A stretch of 55,716 bases of DNA from Bacteroidales bacterium (GCA_017460915.1 JAFUAA010000014.1:1-55716), one strand, 5' to 3'. Shown: positions 34,124-43,045, counted from the first letter of the stretch. A program made the numbers and translations. Notes: generated by a model from the sequence alone, not told the origin.

Positions 34124-34131
34124 CAAAAATA
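34124..34131 (-). promoter_or_regulatory. -7 box of ATPase copy 4
   Basis: The minus strand reads TATTTTTG, 16 bp before ATG 34107 and four bases after the promoter-proximal repeat. Confidence 0.6.
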
Positions 34132-34135
34132 TGAA

Positions 34136-34188
34136 TTTTTTGGAATATAATCCAAAATTTTGGTATTTTTTTTGGAATATAATCCAAA
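34136..34188 (-). promoter_or_regulatory. Two direct repeats (period 32 bp) upstream of ATPase copy 4
   Basis: Two identical 21-bp copies at 34136-34156 and 34168-34188 contain the dyad TTGGAATATAATCCAA preceded by a T run. The period is 32 bp and the proximal copy abuts the -7 box, the same geometry as at 8868-8937 although the sequence is unrelated. Confidence 0.72.
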
Positions 34189-34287
34189 TAATTGAGATTT
34201 ATAGGGAAGTTGTGTCACAACGGTTACTGTAACCGTGGTTGCATAAAGCAAAAACATAAAATTCAGGCCTAAACCAAATATTTATCC

Positions 34288-34295
34288 TATTTTTG
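34288..34295 (+). promoter_or_regulatory. -7 box of the dut operon
   Basis: TATTTTTG, 41 bp before the dut ATG. Confidence 0.6.
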
Positions 34296-34336
34296 CGTTC
34301 ACAAAACAACACGTTAAATTTGTCAAATTCGTCGAT

Positions 34337-34774
34337 ATGAAATTGGACATCGTCAATACCTCCAACAATCCCTTGCCGGCCTACGAGACCGCGAACTCCG
34401 CCGGCATGGATCTCCGCGCCTATCTTCCCGATGGCCCGATGACTCTTGAACCCATGCAACGTGGCCTCGTTCCCACGGGACTTTATATGGAAATCCCCGA
34501 AGGCTACGAAGGCCAGGTGCGGCCCCGCAGCGGCTTGGCGCTCAAAAGCGGCATCACCGTCCTCAATTCGCCTGGCACCATCGACGCCGACTATCGCGGG
34601 CAGATTTGCGTCATTCTGATTAATTTGTCCGACAAGCCTTTCGTCATCAACAGCGGCGACCGCATCGCGCAGATGGTCTTCGCCCGTTGCGAACAGATGG
34701 AGCCCGTGGCCGTGGAAACGCTTTCGGAGACCGAACGCGGCGCTGGCGGATTTGGTCATACTGGAAAAAATTGA
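34337..34774 (+). CDS. dut: dUTP diphosphatase
   Basis: A 145-residue trimeric-type dUTPase with all five motifs in order: [33 protein letters not shown] with catalytic Asp, [12 protein letters not shown] and the C-terminal [12 protein letters not shown]. It hydrolyses dUTP to dUMP, keeping uracil out of DNA. First gene of a conserved Bacteroidales series dut-TPR-DUF4292-EnvC. Confidence 0.97.
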   Translation: MKLDIVNTSNNPLPAYETANSAGMDLRAYLPDGPMTLEPMQRGLVPTGLYMEIPEGYEGQVRPRSGLALKSGITVLNSPGTIDADYRGQICVILINLSDKPFVINSGDRIAQMVFARCEQMEPVAVETLSETERGAGGFGHTGKN

Positions 34775-34802
34775 AGTAGGTGGTAGGAAGTAAGAAATGT
34801 AG

Positions 34803-34823
34803 GGTTGTCACATTGTGGCAACC
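34803..34823 (+). repeat. TGTAGGG(C/T)TGTCAC palindrome, copy 2
   Basis: Arms GGTTG and CAACC around TCACATTGTGG, preceded by TGTAG. The arms differ from copy 1 (7506-7526) but pairing is kept. Confidence 0.6.
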
Positions 34824-34846
34824 GAAATAGTCAAAATATTGAAATT

Positions 34847-36463
34847 ATGAAATATAGGATAATAATATTGTCTCTGTTTTTGGGCGTCTCGATGTGGGGC
34901 GTTTCCCAAACCATGCCGTCCGAATTTGAAGGCAAGCCCGACAAACGCAAGAACGCCACCTATTTCTCCAACGGCCTGCAAAGCAAGTACCGCGAGGACA
35001 CCGACGGCGCCATCCGCAACTTCGAGCAAGCCCTTCTTTATATGCCCGACGATGCCGCCTCGATGTTCGAGCTGAGCGAGCAATACTACAACGCCAGTCG
35101 CCTCGAAGACGCCTTCAAGATGATCCAAAAAGCCGCCGAAATCGACCCTGAGAACAAGTGGTACCAAATGCGGCTGGGCTTGTTTTACCGCGAATTGGGC
35201 CAATATGACGACTTCATCAACTTGTACGAAAACCTGACAAAGACTTATCCCGACGACCTCGATATGCTCAGCGAACTTATTGATGCTTACCTGATTACGG
35301 AAGAATACGACAAGGCTTTGGCAAAAATGGATGTGTTGGAAGAGCAAATCGGACAAAACGAGTTCATCACCCAACAACGTCTCGGCATCTACAAACAGCA
35401 AGGCCAGACCAAGAAGCTGATTGCCGAACTCGAGAAACTCATAGAACAAGAACCCGAAAACGCCCGCTATTATTCCATGCTCGCTCAGGTATATGCCGAA
35501 AGCGGCAAAGAAAAGGAAGCCTTGAAAACCTACGAGAAAATCAAGGAAATCAACCCGAGCGACCCATACATCAACATCTCGCTCTTGGAGTTTTACGAGA
35601 AAAACGGCGACAAGGAAAAGGCCTTCAACGAACTACTCTCGGCCATCCGCAACAAGAACCTCGACCTCAGCACCAAGTCGAACATCTACGACTATTGGGT
35701 GCAGAAAAACGAGAATTCCAAACAGCTGAACGAGCAAGTCCGCCAATGCGGCGAAGCTTTCGTGGCGACCCATCCCGACGACAAACTGGGCTATCTTATC
35801 CTCGGCTCTTATTATATGATTGAGCAAAACGCGGTGAAATCCAAGGAGTTGTACCAAAAATCGCTGGCCATCGATAGCACCGACTTCTATTCGTGGCAAA
35901 ACCTCATCATCAGCGAGTCGCGACTCAACGAGAACGAGAATGTGCGCCAACACGCCATCGCCGCCCTGAAATACTACCCGATGCAGTCCGTTTTCTATTG
36001 GTATGCGGGCGTGGCCAGCGCCGTCCAACAGATGAACGACGATGCCATCACCTACTTGGAAAAGGGTAGGAGATACACCACCGACAAGGTGCAAATGGCC
36101 AATTTCGATGCTTTCCTTGGCGACCTCTACCACGAGCAAGGCGACGAGGAAAAGGCTTTCGATGCCTACGAACGAACACTACGCAACGACCCTGACAATG
36201 TATTGGTGCTCAACAACTACGCCTATTATCTCGCCGTGAAAAACCAGGATTTGGACAAGGCCTTAGAGATGTCCACCAAAGCCATCGCTGCCGAGCCCGA
36301 CAACCCGACTTATCTCGACACTCACGCTTGGGTGCTCTACATGCGCGGCGACTACAAGGAAGCCGAAAAACACATGAAGAAGGCCTTGAAACTGCTGAAA
36401 GAGCCCGACGAGACTTATACCAAGCATTATGAGGCTATCCTGCAGAAGTTGGGCAAAAACTAA
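34847..36463 (+). CDS. Tetratricopeptide-repeat protein
   Basis: A 538-residue exported protein from ATG 34847 (signal MKYRIIILSLFLGVSMWGVS) with about 10-12 TPR units, e.g. AIRNFEQALLYMPDDAASMF and AFDAYERTLRNDPDNVLVLN. TPRs make protein-binding superhelices. The conserved place between dut and DUF4292/EnvC suggests an envelope-assembly role. The frame is open upstream, but the extension carries the palindrome at 34803, so the later ATG is preferred. Confidence 0.88.
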   Translation: MKYRIIILSLFLGVSMWGVSQTMPSEFEGKPDKRKNATYFSNGLQSKYREDTDGAIRNFEQALLYMPDDAASMFELSEQYYNASRLEDAFKMIQKAAEIDPENKWYQMRLGLFYRELGQYDDFINLYENLTKTYPDDLDMLSELIDAYLITEEYDKALAKMDVLEEQIGQNEFITQQRLGIYKQQGQTKKLIAELEKLIEQEPENARYYSMLAQVYAESGKEKEALKTYEKIKEINPSDPYINISLLEFYEKNGDKEKAFNELLSAIRNKNLDLSTKSNIYDYWVQKNENSKQLNEQVRQCGEAFVATHPDDKLGYLILGSYYMIEQNAVKSKELYQKSLAIDSTDFYSWQNLIISESRLNENENVRQHAIAALKYYPMQSVFYWYAGVASAVQQMNDDAITYLEKGRRYTTDKVQMANFDAFLGDLYHEQGDEEKAFDAYERTLRNDPDNVLVLNNYAYYLAVKNQDLDKALEMSTKAIAAEPDNPTYLDTHAWVLYMRGDYKEAEKHMKKALKLLKEPDETYTKHYEAILQKLGKN

Positions 36464-36492
36464 TTGGAACGAAATTTGAAGTAAAACCTATT

Positions 36493-37044
36493 GTGTCAAA
36501 ACAAATTGCCATAGCATTGTTGGCCCTTTCATTAGTCGCCGTTTCCTGCGCTTCGCGGAAGAAAACCGTCGCGCCCGAAACGCCGCAATCGTTTGAATGG
36601 CTGACCTCGAATATGAGCATCCAAGCCGAGGGCAACGGCATGTCGTTCAACGACTTGTCAGGCCAAATGCGGATGCGCAAGGACAGCCTCATTTGGCTCT
36701 CGGTGACGGCCACGATGGGCGTGGAAGTGCTACGCGCCAAGGTCAGCACCGATTCGGTTTGGGTCATCAACCGCTTGGAAAAGACCTATTTGGCTGAGCC
36801 TTTGGACAGCCTCGCCTTGCAACTTGGCGTGCCGTTCAGCCTGCCTTGGGTGCAAACTTTGCTCTTGGACAATAACCAAGGCCTTCCGCCCGTTGAGAAT
36901 CAGACGGTGCAGTTGAAGACCTTCCTTATGGGCGGTCTCGCGGCTAAGGTGAAATACACTAACATCAAATTGGACCAGCCCCCCATTTTTCCGCTGAAAA
37001 TCACCGACAAAATGGAACGCATACGATTGAAGAAACAACCATGA
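36493..37044 (+). CDS. DUF4292-family lipoprotein
   Basis: A 183-residue protein with a GTG start, lipobox VAVSC, and the DUF4292 pattern MRMRKDSLIWLSVTATMGVE, RLEKTYLAEPL. The fold resembles LolA/outer-membrane lipoprotein sorting factors in relatives; function is not proved. Its stop overlaps the EnvC-like start by four bases (ATGA). Confidence 0.8.
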   Translation: MSKQIAIALLALSLVAVSCASRKKTVAPETPQSFEWLTSNMSIQAEGNGMSFNDLSGQMRMRKDSLIWLSVTATMGVEVLRAKVSTDSVWVINRLEKTYLAEPLDSLALQLGVPFSLPWVQTLLLDNNQGLPPVENQTVQLKTFLMGGLAAKVKYTNIKLDQPPIFPLKITDKMERIRLKKQP

Positions 37045-38357
37045 AAAGACTTTCTATCATATTGGTTTTGTTGCTTGTAGCTGTTTCTACTCCTTCGTTT
37101 GCCCAAAAGACGAAAGGCAAGTCGAAAAAGCAGCTGCAAAGCGAAATCACTTCCCTGCAAAACGAAATCTCGACCGCCAACAAACTGCTGAAGAAGACCT
37201 CGAAGGACAAGGAAATGACCCTCAACGAAGTCAACCTATTGGACAAGAAAATCAAGCAGCGCGAGAAGCTCATCACCGCCTACAACGAACAAATCGCCGT
37301 CCTCGACGAGGAAATCAGCAAGGGGCAGAGCAACATCGCCAGCCTCAATTCCGACTTGGGCAAGCTGCGCAAGGAATATTCAAAGATGGTCGCCTTCGCC
37401 AACAAAAACCGCAGCCATTACAACAATCTGGAATTCATCTTTGCCTCGAAGGACTTCAACCAAGCCTTCAGCCGAATGCGCTACATTAGGCAGTTCAGCG
37501 AGTCGCGCCAAATCAAGATGGAACAAATCGCCACCACCGAGAAACGCATCAGTGACGAGGTGGAGGCCAGCCAGAAAGCCCGCGAAGAACAAGCCGCCAT
37601 GCTGAAAGACGAAAAAGCCCAGCAAGACGCCCTAAAGACCGAAAAGGAAGACCTGAACAAGCAAGTGGCCAACCTTAAGAAAAAAGAAGGCAGCATCCAG
37701 CAGGACATCAAGAACAAGCAGCAGCAGGCGCAGAAACTACAAAAGGCCATAGATGACATCATCGCCGAGGAAATCCGTGCAGCCAACGAAAGGCGCCGTC
37801 TGGAGGAGGAGAAAGCACGGAAAGAAGCCGAAAAGAAAGCCAAGGCCAACAAAGAGAAAGCCACCACGACTCCCAAGCCCTCAACTCCGAACCCTGCTCC
37901 GAAAGACAAAGGCATGGCCTTGACACCGTCCGAAAAGACCCTTTCCTCGAGCTTCGTCAGCAACAAGGGCAAACTGCCCTGGCCCGTGGAGCGCGGCGTC
38001 ATTTCATCGTCATACGGCAAACACGCTTCGGTGGTGTCGAGCAAAGTGACCGTCACCAACAACGGCATCGACATCGCCACGACCGAAGGCGCCAAGGCCC
38101 GTGCCGTCTTCGACGGCGAAGTGGCCAGCGTCACCAAACTGACTGGTGCCAACACGGTGGTCATCATCCGCCACGGCGAATATTTCACCGTGTATTCCAA
38201 CCTTGAAAATGTCACCGTCAAGCGCGGCGACAGGGTGAAGACCAAGCAGAATATCGGTACAATTCACACCAACAAGACGGAAAACAAGACCGAACTGCAC
38301 TTTGAACTGCTCAAGGAAACCACACGACAAAACCCATCAAACTGGCTTTCAAATTAA
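37041..38357 (+). CDS. EnvC-like protein with degenerate M23 domain
   Basis: A 438-residue exported protein: signal ending PSFAQ, a long coiled coil (about 25-260), a linker rich in Lys/Pro, and a C-terminal LytM/M23 domain (PWPVERGVISSSYGKHAS on). In active M23 enzymes the zinc ligands come from HxxxD and HxH; here the first reads NNGID, with Asn for His, and the second reads ELHFEL. It is therefore probably a non-catalytic activator of amidases at division, as EnvC is. It follows the DUF4292 gene with overlap. Confidence 0.88.
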   Translation: MKRLSIILVLLLVAVSTPSFAQKTKGKSKKQLQSEITSLQNEISTANKLLKKTSKDKEMTLNEVNLLDKKIKQREKLITAYNEQIAVLDEEISKGQSNIASLNSDLGKLRKEYSKMVAFANKNRSHYNNLEFIFASKDFNQAFSRMRYIRQFSESRQIKMEQIATTEKRISDEVEASQKAREEQAAMLKDEKAQQDALKTEKEDLNKQVANLKKKEGSIQQDIKNKQQQAQKLQKAIDDIIAEEIRAANERRRLEEEKARKEAEKKAKANKEKATTTPKPSTPNPAPKDKGMALTPSEKTLSSSFVSNKGKLPWPVERGVISSSYGKHASVVSSKVTVTNNGIDIATTEGAKARAVFDGEVASVTKLTGANTVVIIRHGEYFTVYSNLENVTVKRGDRVKTKQNIGTIHTNKTENKTELHFELLKETTRQNPSNWLSN

Positions 38358-38542
38358 TGAAAATGAGACACAAAATACTGATATTGTTTTTGTTAGGCTT
38401 GATTTTAACGGTATCTTCCTGCAAGACCAAGGAAGTGCCAGGGCGGCGACGCACTCCACGTCACTGCAACACCTGCACTAAATGGAGTTATGCTCCACAG
38501 GACACCCCCGAAACATTACTTCTAAACAGCGATGAAGCCTGA
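38357..38542 (+). CDS. Small lipoprotein, 61 residues
   Basis: Begins at ATG 38357 overlapping the EnvC stop (TAATG). Lipobox LTVSSC, then a basic CNTCTKW motif. No family recognised; the tight coupling to neighbours on both sides (the next gene starts inside it) supports its being real. Small lipoproteins in this position are common in the Bacteroidales envelope. Confidence 0.6.
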   Translation: MKMRHKILILFLLGLILTVSSCKTKEVPGRRRTPRHCNTCTKWSYAPQDTPETLLLNSDEA

Positions 38543-39149
38543 GGAACTCGAACTCTTGAAGCGTTATTTCCCTGAAGCCTCGGTTGCATTGGTGGACTCC
38601 ATTTTTGAGCAACGCCACTTTAGATTGCACTTCAAACGGCCACGCGCTTCTAAACTGGGCGATTTCCGTCCGCCAAGGACCAAAAACGATATTTGCTCCA
38701 TCACCCTCAACTTGGACTTGAACCCTTACCAAATGCTCGTCACTTACGTTCACGAAGTGGCGCATTATGATGTGTATCAACAATATGGATCACGGAAAGT
38801 GCAACCTCATGGCACGGAATGGCAAACGATATTTGCCACGCTCTTGCAGCCGTTCATGACCGAAACAATTCTTCCGAAAGATGTGCTCGCAGCATTGTTC
38901 AAGCATTTGCAGCACATCAAAGCCAGCAGCACCGCCGACCAGAACCTGCAACGCATCATGCGGCAATACGACAAGCATCCCGAATCGGTCAGCACCGTGG
39001 AAAGTTTGCCTGACGGTGCCAGATTTGTGCTGAGAAACGGTCTCGTTTTCCAAAAAGGGGAGAAGCAACGCACCCGCTACAAGTGCTATTGCGAAAGCAA
39101 CGGACGCTGGTATTTCGTTGCAGCCTTGGCAGAAGTGAAAGCTTTATGA
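38532..39149 (+). CDS. SprT-like zinc metalloprotein
   Basis: A 205-residue protein with the SprT/SprT-like zinc motif TYVHEVAHYDVYQQYG (HExxH) near residue 76, followed by HGTEWQTIFATLLQ, whose His is a likely third ligand. SprT-like proteins include DNA-protein crosslink proteases. The C-terminal part (RYKCYCESNGRWYFV) lacks a full four-Cys zinc ribbon. It overlaps the small lipoprotein gene by 11 bp. Confidence 0.85.
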   Translation: MKPEELELLKRYFPEASVALVDSIFEQRHFRLHFKRPRASKLGDFRPPRTKNDICSITLNLDLNPYQMLVTYVHEVAHYDVYQQYGSRKVQPHGTEWQTIFATLLQPFMTETILPKDVLAALFKHLQHIKASSTADQNLQRIMRQYDKHPESVSTVESLPDGARFVLRNGLVFQKGEKQRTRYKCYCESNGRWYFVAALAEVKAL

Positions 39150-39177
39150 CAAACCTTCCCTGTGTTAATTAATTCCT

Positions 39178-39185
39178 TATCTTTG
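39178..39185 (+). promoter_or_regulatory. -7 box of gmd
   Basis: TATCTTTG, 17 bp before ATG 39203. Confidence 0.65.
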
Positions 39186-39202
39186 CGCCAAATTCAACAG
39201 CT

Positions 39203-40285
39203 ATGGGCAAAACAGCATTACTTACCGGCATCACTGGCCAGGACGGTTCTTTCCTTGCCGAATTCCTTTTGGAAAAAGGTTATGACGTACATGGCATCAT
39301 CCGCCGTTCGTCATCGTTCAACACAGGTCGTATCGAACACCTATATTTGGACGAATGGGTGCGCGACATGAAAAACAAACGCCTGCTCACCTTGCACTAC
39401 GGCGACATGACCGACTCGTCGTCGCTGGTGCGCATCATCCAGAAGGTGCAACCCGACGAAATCTATAATTTGGCCGCACAAAGCCATGTAAAAGTCTCGT
39501 TCGACTGCCCCGAATACACCGCCGAAGCCGACGCTGTGGGCACGCTTCGTCTTCTCGAAGCCGTGCGCATCCTCGGATTGGAAAAGAAGTGCAAAATCTA
39601 TCAAGCCTCCACCTCCGAGTTGTTTGGCAAAGTGCAAGAAGTGCCGCAAAAGGAAACGACGCCGTTCTATCCACGTTCGCCCTATGGCGTGGCCAAACAA
39701 TATGGCTTTTGGATTGTGAAAAACTATCGCGAAAGCTACGGTATGTTCGCCGTCAACGGCATCCTCTTCAACCACGAGAGCGAACGCCGCGGCGAGACTT
39801 TCGTCACACGTAAGATCACGCTGGCCGCTGCCCGCATCAAGCAAGGGCACCAGGACAAGCTTTATCTGGGCAACCTCAATGCGCTCCGCGACTGGGGCTA
39901 TGCCAAGGACTACGTGGAGTGCATGTGGCTCATCCTGCAACAGGAACAGCCTGAGGACTTCGTCATCGCCACGGGCGAATACCACACCGTCCGCGAATTC
40001 TGCACGTTGGCCTTCAAGCATGTCGGCATCGACTTGCGTTGGGAAGGCGAAGGCGTGGACGAAAAAGGCATCGATGCGGTCACGGGCAAGGTGCTCGTCG
40101 AGGTGGACCAACGTTTCTTCCGTCCCGCCGAAGTGGAACAGCTCTTGGGCGACCCCACCAAGGCCAAGACACTTTTGGGTTGGAATCCGAGGAAGACTTC
40201 GTTTGAGGAGCTGGTCAAAATCATGGTCGACCATGATATGCGCTTCGTTAAGAAACTCTATCTGAAAGCCCATATGGAGGATTAG
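39203..40285 (+). CDS. gmd: GDP-mannose 4,6-dehydratase
   Basis: A 360-residue short-chain dehydrogenase with NADP motif [28 protein letters not shown], and catalytic [17 protein letters not shown] (YxxxK). It converts GDP-mannose to GDP-4-keto-6-deoxymannose, the first step to GDP-L-fucose. Its normal partner fcl lies 652 bp downstream, after the GxxExxY cassette, so an insertion seems to have parted a former gmd-fcl pair. Confidence 0.97.
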   Translation: MGKTALLTGITGQDGSFLAEFLLEKGYDVHGIIRRSSSFNTGRIEHLYLDEWVRDMKNKRLLTLHYGDMTDSSSLVRIIQKVQPDEIYNLAAQSHVKVSFDCPEYTAEADAVGTLRLLEAVRILGLEKKCKIYQASTSELFGKVQEVPQKETTPFYPRSPYGVAKQYGFWIVKNYRESYGMFAVNGILFNHESERRGETFVTRKITLAAARIKQGHQDKLYLGNLNALRDWGYAKDYVECMWLILQQEQPEDFVIATGEYHTVREFCTLAFKHVGIDLRWEGEGVDEKGIDAVTGKVLVEVDQRFFRPAEVEQLLGDPTKAKTLLGWNPRKTSFEELVKIMVDHDMRFVKKLYLKAHMED

Positions 40286-40308
40286 GTCACATGGATAATA
40301 GTTTTAAT

Positions 40309-40403
40309 GTCACACAGATTGCACAGATGACACAGATATTGCTCGCCTTTGGCGAACAGTTACTGTAGTCAAAAATCTGTGAAATCCGTGTAATCTGTGT
40401 GAC
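40309..40403. repeat. Composite CACAGATT palindrome, copy 1
   Basis: Left arm (40309-40340) has CACACAGATTGCACAGATGA, continuing CACAGATATT; right arm (40371-40403) carries AAATCTGTGAAATCCGTGTA, continuing ATCTGTGTGAC. The arms pair at 27 of 32 positions. Each arm holds three units of about 10 bp based on CACAGATT. The interior has a smaller hairpin TCGCC-TTT-GGCGA at 40343-40355. Confidence 0.8.
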
Positions 40404-40421
40404 AAAAATAGAGGAAACAAA

Positions 40422-40793
40422 ATGACAGACAACGAATTGACATACGAAATTAGAGGTGCCATATTTGACGTTTACAACGAGCTTGGGCCAGGTTTGTTGG
40501 AATCTGTATATGAAGAAGCTTTGGCTTTTGAACTGAAGAAGCGAAGATTGGAAGTGGCAAGACAGGTTGAGGTTCCCATCATATACAAAGGTAATGAACT
40601 CAAAACCCCTCTTCGCCTGGATTTACTCGTTAATAATCAAGTAATTGTCGAATTGAAATCTGTTGAAGAGATGAAGCCTGTGTTTTCAAAACAACTGCTA
40701 ACCTACCTAAAACTTCTTGATAAACATGTAGGACTATTGGTAAACTTCAATACAAGTAATCTAAGGGAAAGCATCAAAAGGATAGTTAATTAA
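40422..40793 (+). CDS. GxxExxY protein (PD-(D/E)XK nuclease-like)
   Basis: A 123-residue protein with the family motif GPGLLESVYEEAL (G-x2-E-x2-Y) near residues 24-30, then LRLDLLVNNQVIVELKS, which has the D...E-x-K arrangement of the PD-(D/E)XK nuclease fold, and QLLTYLKLLDKHVGLLVNFN. No function is established for the family; similarity to Holliday-junction-resolvase-like nucleases is by fold only. The gene is AT-richer than its sugar-gene neighbours and lies between two composite palindromes, like a cassette inserted between gmd and fcl. Confidence 0.9.
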   Translation: MTDNELTYEIRGAIFDVYNELGPGLLESVYEEALAFELKKRRLEVARQVEVPIIYKGNELKTPLRLDLLVNNQVIVELKSVEEMKPVFSKQLLTYLKLLDKHVGLLVNFNTSNLRESIKRIVN

Positions 40794-40800
40794 GCCAAAC

Positions 40801-40900
40801 AAATAGCACAAATGGCACAGATTTATTATTCGCGTTTTTCTGATATACAGCACTTCACCGTCAGGTGAACAAATCTGTGAAATCCGTGCAATCTTTGTGA
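40801..40900. repeat. Composite CACAGATT palindrome, copy 2
   Basis: The right arm (40871-40900) carries AAATCTGTGAAATCCGTGCA, continuing ATCTTTGTGA, matching copy 1 at 28 of 30 positions. The left arm (ATAGCACAAATGGCACAGAT region, 40803-40827) has lost one unit. The inner hairpin is TTCACC-GTCA-GGTGAA (40854-40869): unlike copy 1 in sequence, alike in form. Confidence 0.75.
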
Positions 40901-40937
40901 AAACAACGATGAGAAAAAAGAAATAAATCAGAGTGAA

Positions 40938-41879
40938 ATGAATAAAGATTCCATAATTTATGTAGCTGGTCACAGAGGAATGGTGGGAAGCGCCATCGTG
41001 CGTGAACTGCAACGCCAAGGCTACACCAATATCATCACCCGCACCCACAAGGAACTGGATTTGACCCGTCAGGAGGCCGTTGAGGCTTTCTTCGAGGCCG
41101 AAAAACCCCAGTATGTGTTTTTGGCCGCCGCCAAAGTGGGCGGCATCGTCGCCAACCAATCTGCCCTCGCCGACTTCATGTACGACAACATGGTTCTCGA
41201 GATGAACGTCATCCACTCGGCTTGGAAAAACGGCTGCAAGAAGTTGGAGTTCCTCGGCTCTTCGTGCATCTATCCGCGCATGGTCCCGCAACCGATGAAG
41301 GAAAATTGCCTGCTCACGGGCGAGTTGGAGAAGACCAACGAAGCCTACGCCTTGGCAAAAATCAGCGGGCTGAAGTATTGCGAATTCCTCAACCGCCAGT
41401 ACGGCACGGACTATATTAGCGTCATGCCGACCAATCTCTATGGCCCCAACGATAACTACCACCCCGAGCACAGCCATGTGTTGCCCGCCTTGATCCGTCG
41501 GTTCCACGAAGCCAAGATGCAAGGCTTGAAGGAAGTCACCTGCTGGGGCGACGGCTCGCCGCTGCGCGAGTTCCTTTATGTGGACGACCTCGCCAACCTT
41601 TGCGTCTTCCTGATGAACAACTACAGCGGCAACGAAACCGTCAACGCCGGTACGGGCAAAGAACTGTCCATCAAGGAACTGACGGAATTGGTCGCCAAAG
41701 TCATCGGCTATGCAGGCGAAATCAAGTGGGACACCACCCGCCCCAACGGCACGCCACGCAAGCTCCTCGATGTGAGCAAGACGACCGCCTTGGGCTGGAC
41801 CTACAAGACCGAACTGGAAGACGGCATCCGACTGGCTTATGACGACTTCTTGAATAACCCAATGCGTGCAGAAAGATGA
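40938..41879 (+). CDS. fcl: GDP-L-fucose synthase
   Basis: A 313-residue epimerase/reductase of the WcaG type: VAGHRGMVGSAIVREL (NADP motif), GSSCIYPRMVPQPMKE, and YALAKISGLKYCE (YxxxK). It turns GDP-4-keto-6-deoxymannose into GDP-L-fucose. The stop overlaps the next gene's start (ATGA), and translational coupling runs through to the mutarotase gene. Confidence 0.97.
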   Translation: MNKDSIIYVAGHRGMVGSAIVRELQRQGYTNIITRTHKELDLTRQEAVEAFFEAEKPQYVFLAAAKVGGIVANQSALADFMYDNMVLEMNVIHSAWKNGCKKLEFLGSSCIYPRMVPQPMKENCLLTGELEKTNEAYALAKISGLKYCEFLNRQYGTDYISVMPTNLYGPNDNYHPEHSHVLPALIRRFHEAKMQGLKEVTCWGDGSPLREFLYVDDLANLCVFLMNNYSGNETVNAGTGKELSIKELTELVAKVIGYAGEIKWDTTRPNGTPRKLLDVSKTTALGWTYKTELEDGIRLAYDDFLNNPMRAER

Positions 41880-43045
41880 CCAAAAAAGTATTTGTTTCAG
41901 GCTGTTACGACCTTTTGCACAGCGGTCACGTCGAGTTTTTCCGCCAAGCGGCGCAGTTCGGCGACTTGTATGTCGGCATCGGTTCCGACAAGACCATCCT
42001 GCACTACAAAAAACACAAGACACTTTATCCCGAGCATGAACGCCTCTTCATGGTGAAGGCGGTCCGCTATGTGAAAGACGCATTCATCAACGATGGCGAC
42101 GGCGTGATGGACTTCATCGGAACGGTTGACAGACTGAAACCCGATGTTTTCGTCGTCAACGAGGACGGCTCTTCAGAAGAAAAACGCCGTTTTTGCGAAG
42201 AACGTGGCATCGAATATGTGGTGCTGCAACGCACGCCTTCCGAAGGTCTGGAAGCACGTTCTTCCACTTCGCTGAAACAGGATATTTGCCAAATCCCCAC
42301 CCGCCTCGACTTGGCTGGCACTTGGATCGACCAACCTTACGTGTCGTGTTTTGCCCCAGGCTGGGCCATCACCATCTCCCTTGAGCCCACTTTCGAGGTG
42401 CGCGAACGCTGCGGCCTTTCGACCTCTACGCGCAACATGATCAAGCGCATCTGGCCGATGAAGTTGCCTGATATGGATCCCGAAACCCTCGCCAAACTCG
42501 TCTTCTGCTTCGAGAACGACCCCGAACGCAGCGACGGCATCATCAGCGGGGCGCAAGATTCCATCGGCATCTGTATGCCTGGCTTGGCAAGGCATTACTA
42601 CGACAAACTCTATTGGCCCATCAAGATTGAGACTTGCCAGGACGATGCCGTTTTGGATTGGCTCGAAAACCATCTTGTGATGGTCCCGATGGAGCCGCGC
42701 CGCCTGGGTTGCTCGGTGGTGGAAGGCAAGGACATCACGGAGCCGAAGGTCAGGGTTTTGGCCAAGGCCGCCGACGACTGTTGGGATGCCATCATGAACC
42801 AAGACCTGCTCGCTTTCGCAAAAGCCTACAAGGCTTCTTTCAACGCCCAAACCGCCATGTTCCCCGCCATGATTCAAGGCTCGGTGCAGAGTTACATCGA
42901 CCGTTATTCCGCTTTGGATGACGTTTTGGCTTGGAAGATGCCTGGCGCAGGTGGCGGTGGCTATCTGGCCTGCGTGGTCAAGGATGCTGTTACGTTCAGC
43001 CAAAAAAAGCAAGAGGCTATCACGCTAAGAATCAGAAGAAAATGA
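41876..43045 (+). CDS. Nucleotidyltransferase fused to GHMP-kinase-like domain
   Basis: A 389-residue two-part protein. Residues 1-135 are a cytidylyltransferase-like domain (GCYDLLHSGHVEFF with HSGH at 15-18; ARSSTSLK in place of the ISSTxxR motif). The remainder resembles GHMP kinases: PTRLDLAGTWIDQP (sugar-binding motif), SGAQDSIGICMPGL and PGAGGGGYLACVV (glycine-rich motif 3). The classic PxxxGLGSS ATP loop is not evident and the domain is shorter than usual, so kinase activity is doubtful. Position between fcl and the fucose permease suggests activation or salvage of a sugar such as fucose; the exact reaction is unknown. Confidence 0.7.
   Translation: MTKKVFVSGCYDLLHSGHVEFFRQAAQFGDLYVGIGSDKTILHYKKHKTLYPEHERLFMVKAVRYVKDAFINDGDGVMDFIGTVDRLKPDVFVVNEDGSSEEKRRFCEERGIEYVVLQRTPSEGLEARSSTSLKQDICQIPTRLDLAGTWIDQPYVSCFAPGWAITISLEPTFEVRERCGLSTSTRNMIKRIWPMKLPDMDPETLAKLVFCFENDPERSDGIISGAQDSIGICMPGLARHYYDKLYWPIKIETCQDDAVLDWLENHLVMVPMEPRRLGCSVVEGKDITEPKVRVLAKAADDCWDAIMNQDLLAFAKAYKASFNAQTAMFPAMIQGSVQSYIDRYSALDDVLAWKMPGAGGGGYLACVVKDAVTFSQKKQEAITLRIRRK

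Noticed and set aside
28508-34336. A prophage or integrative element in the AT-richer zone
   Set aside because: No integrase, phage structural, relaxase or attachment repeat is seen; the genes are lipoproteins, a regulator and ATPases.
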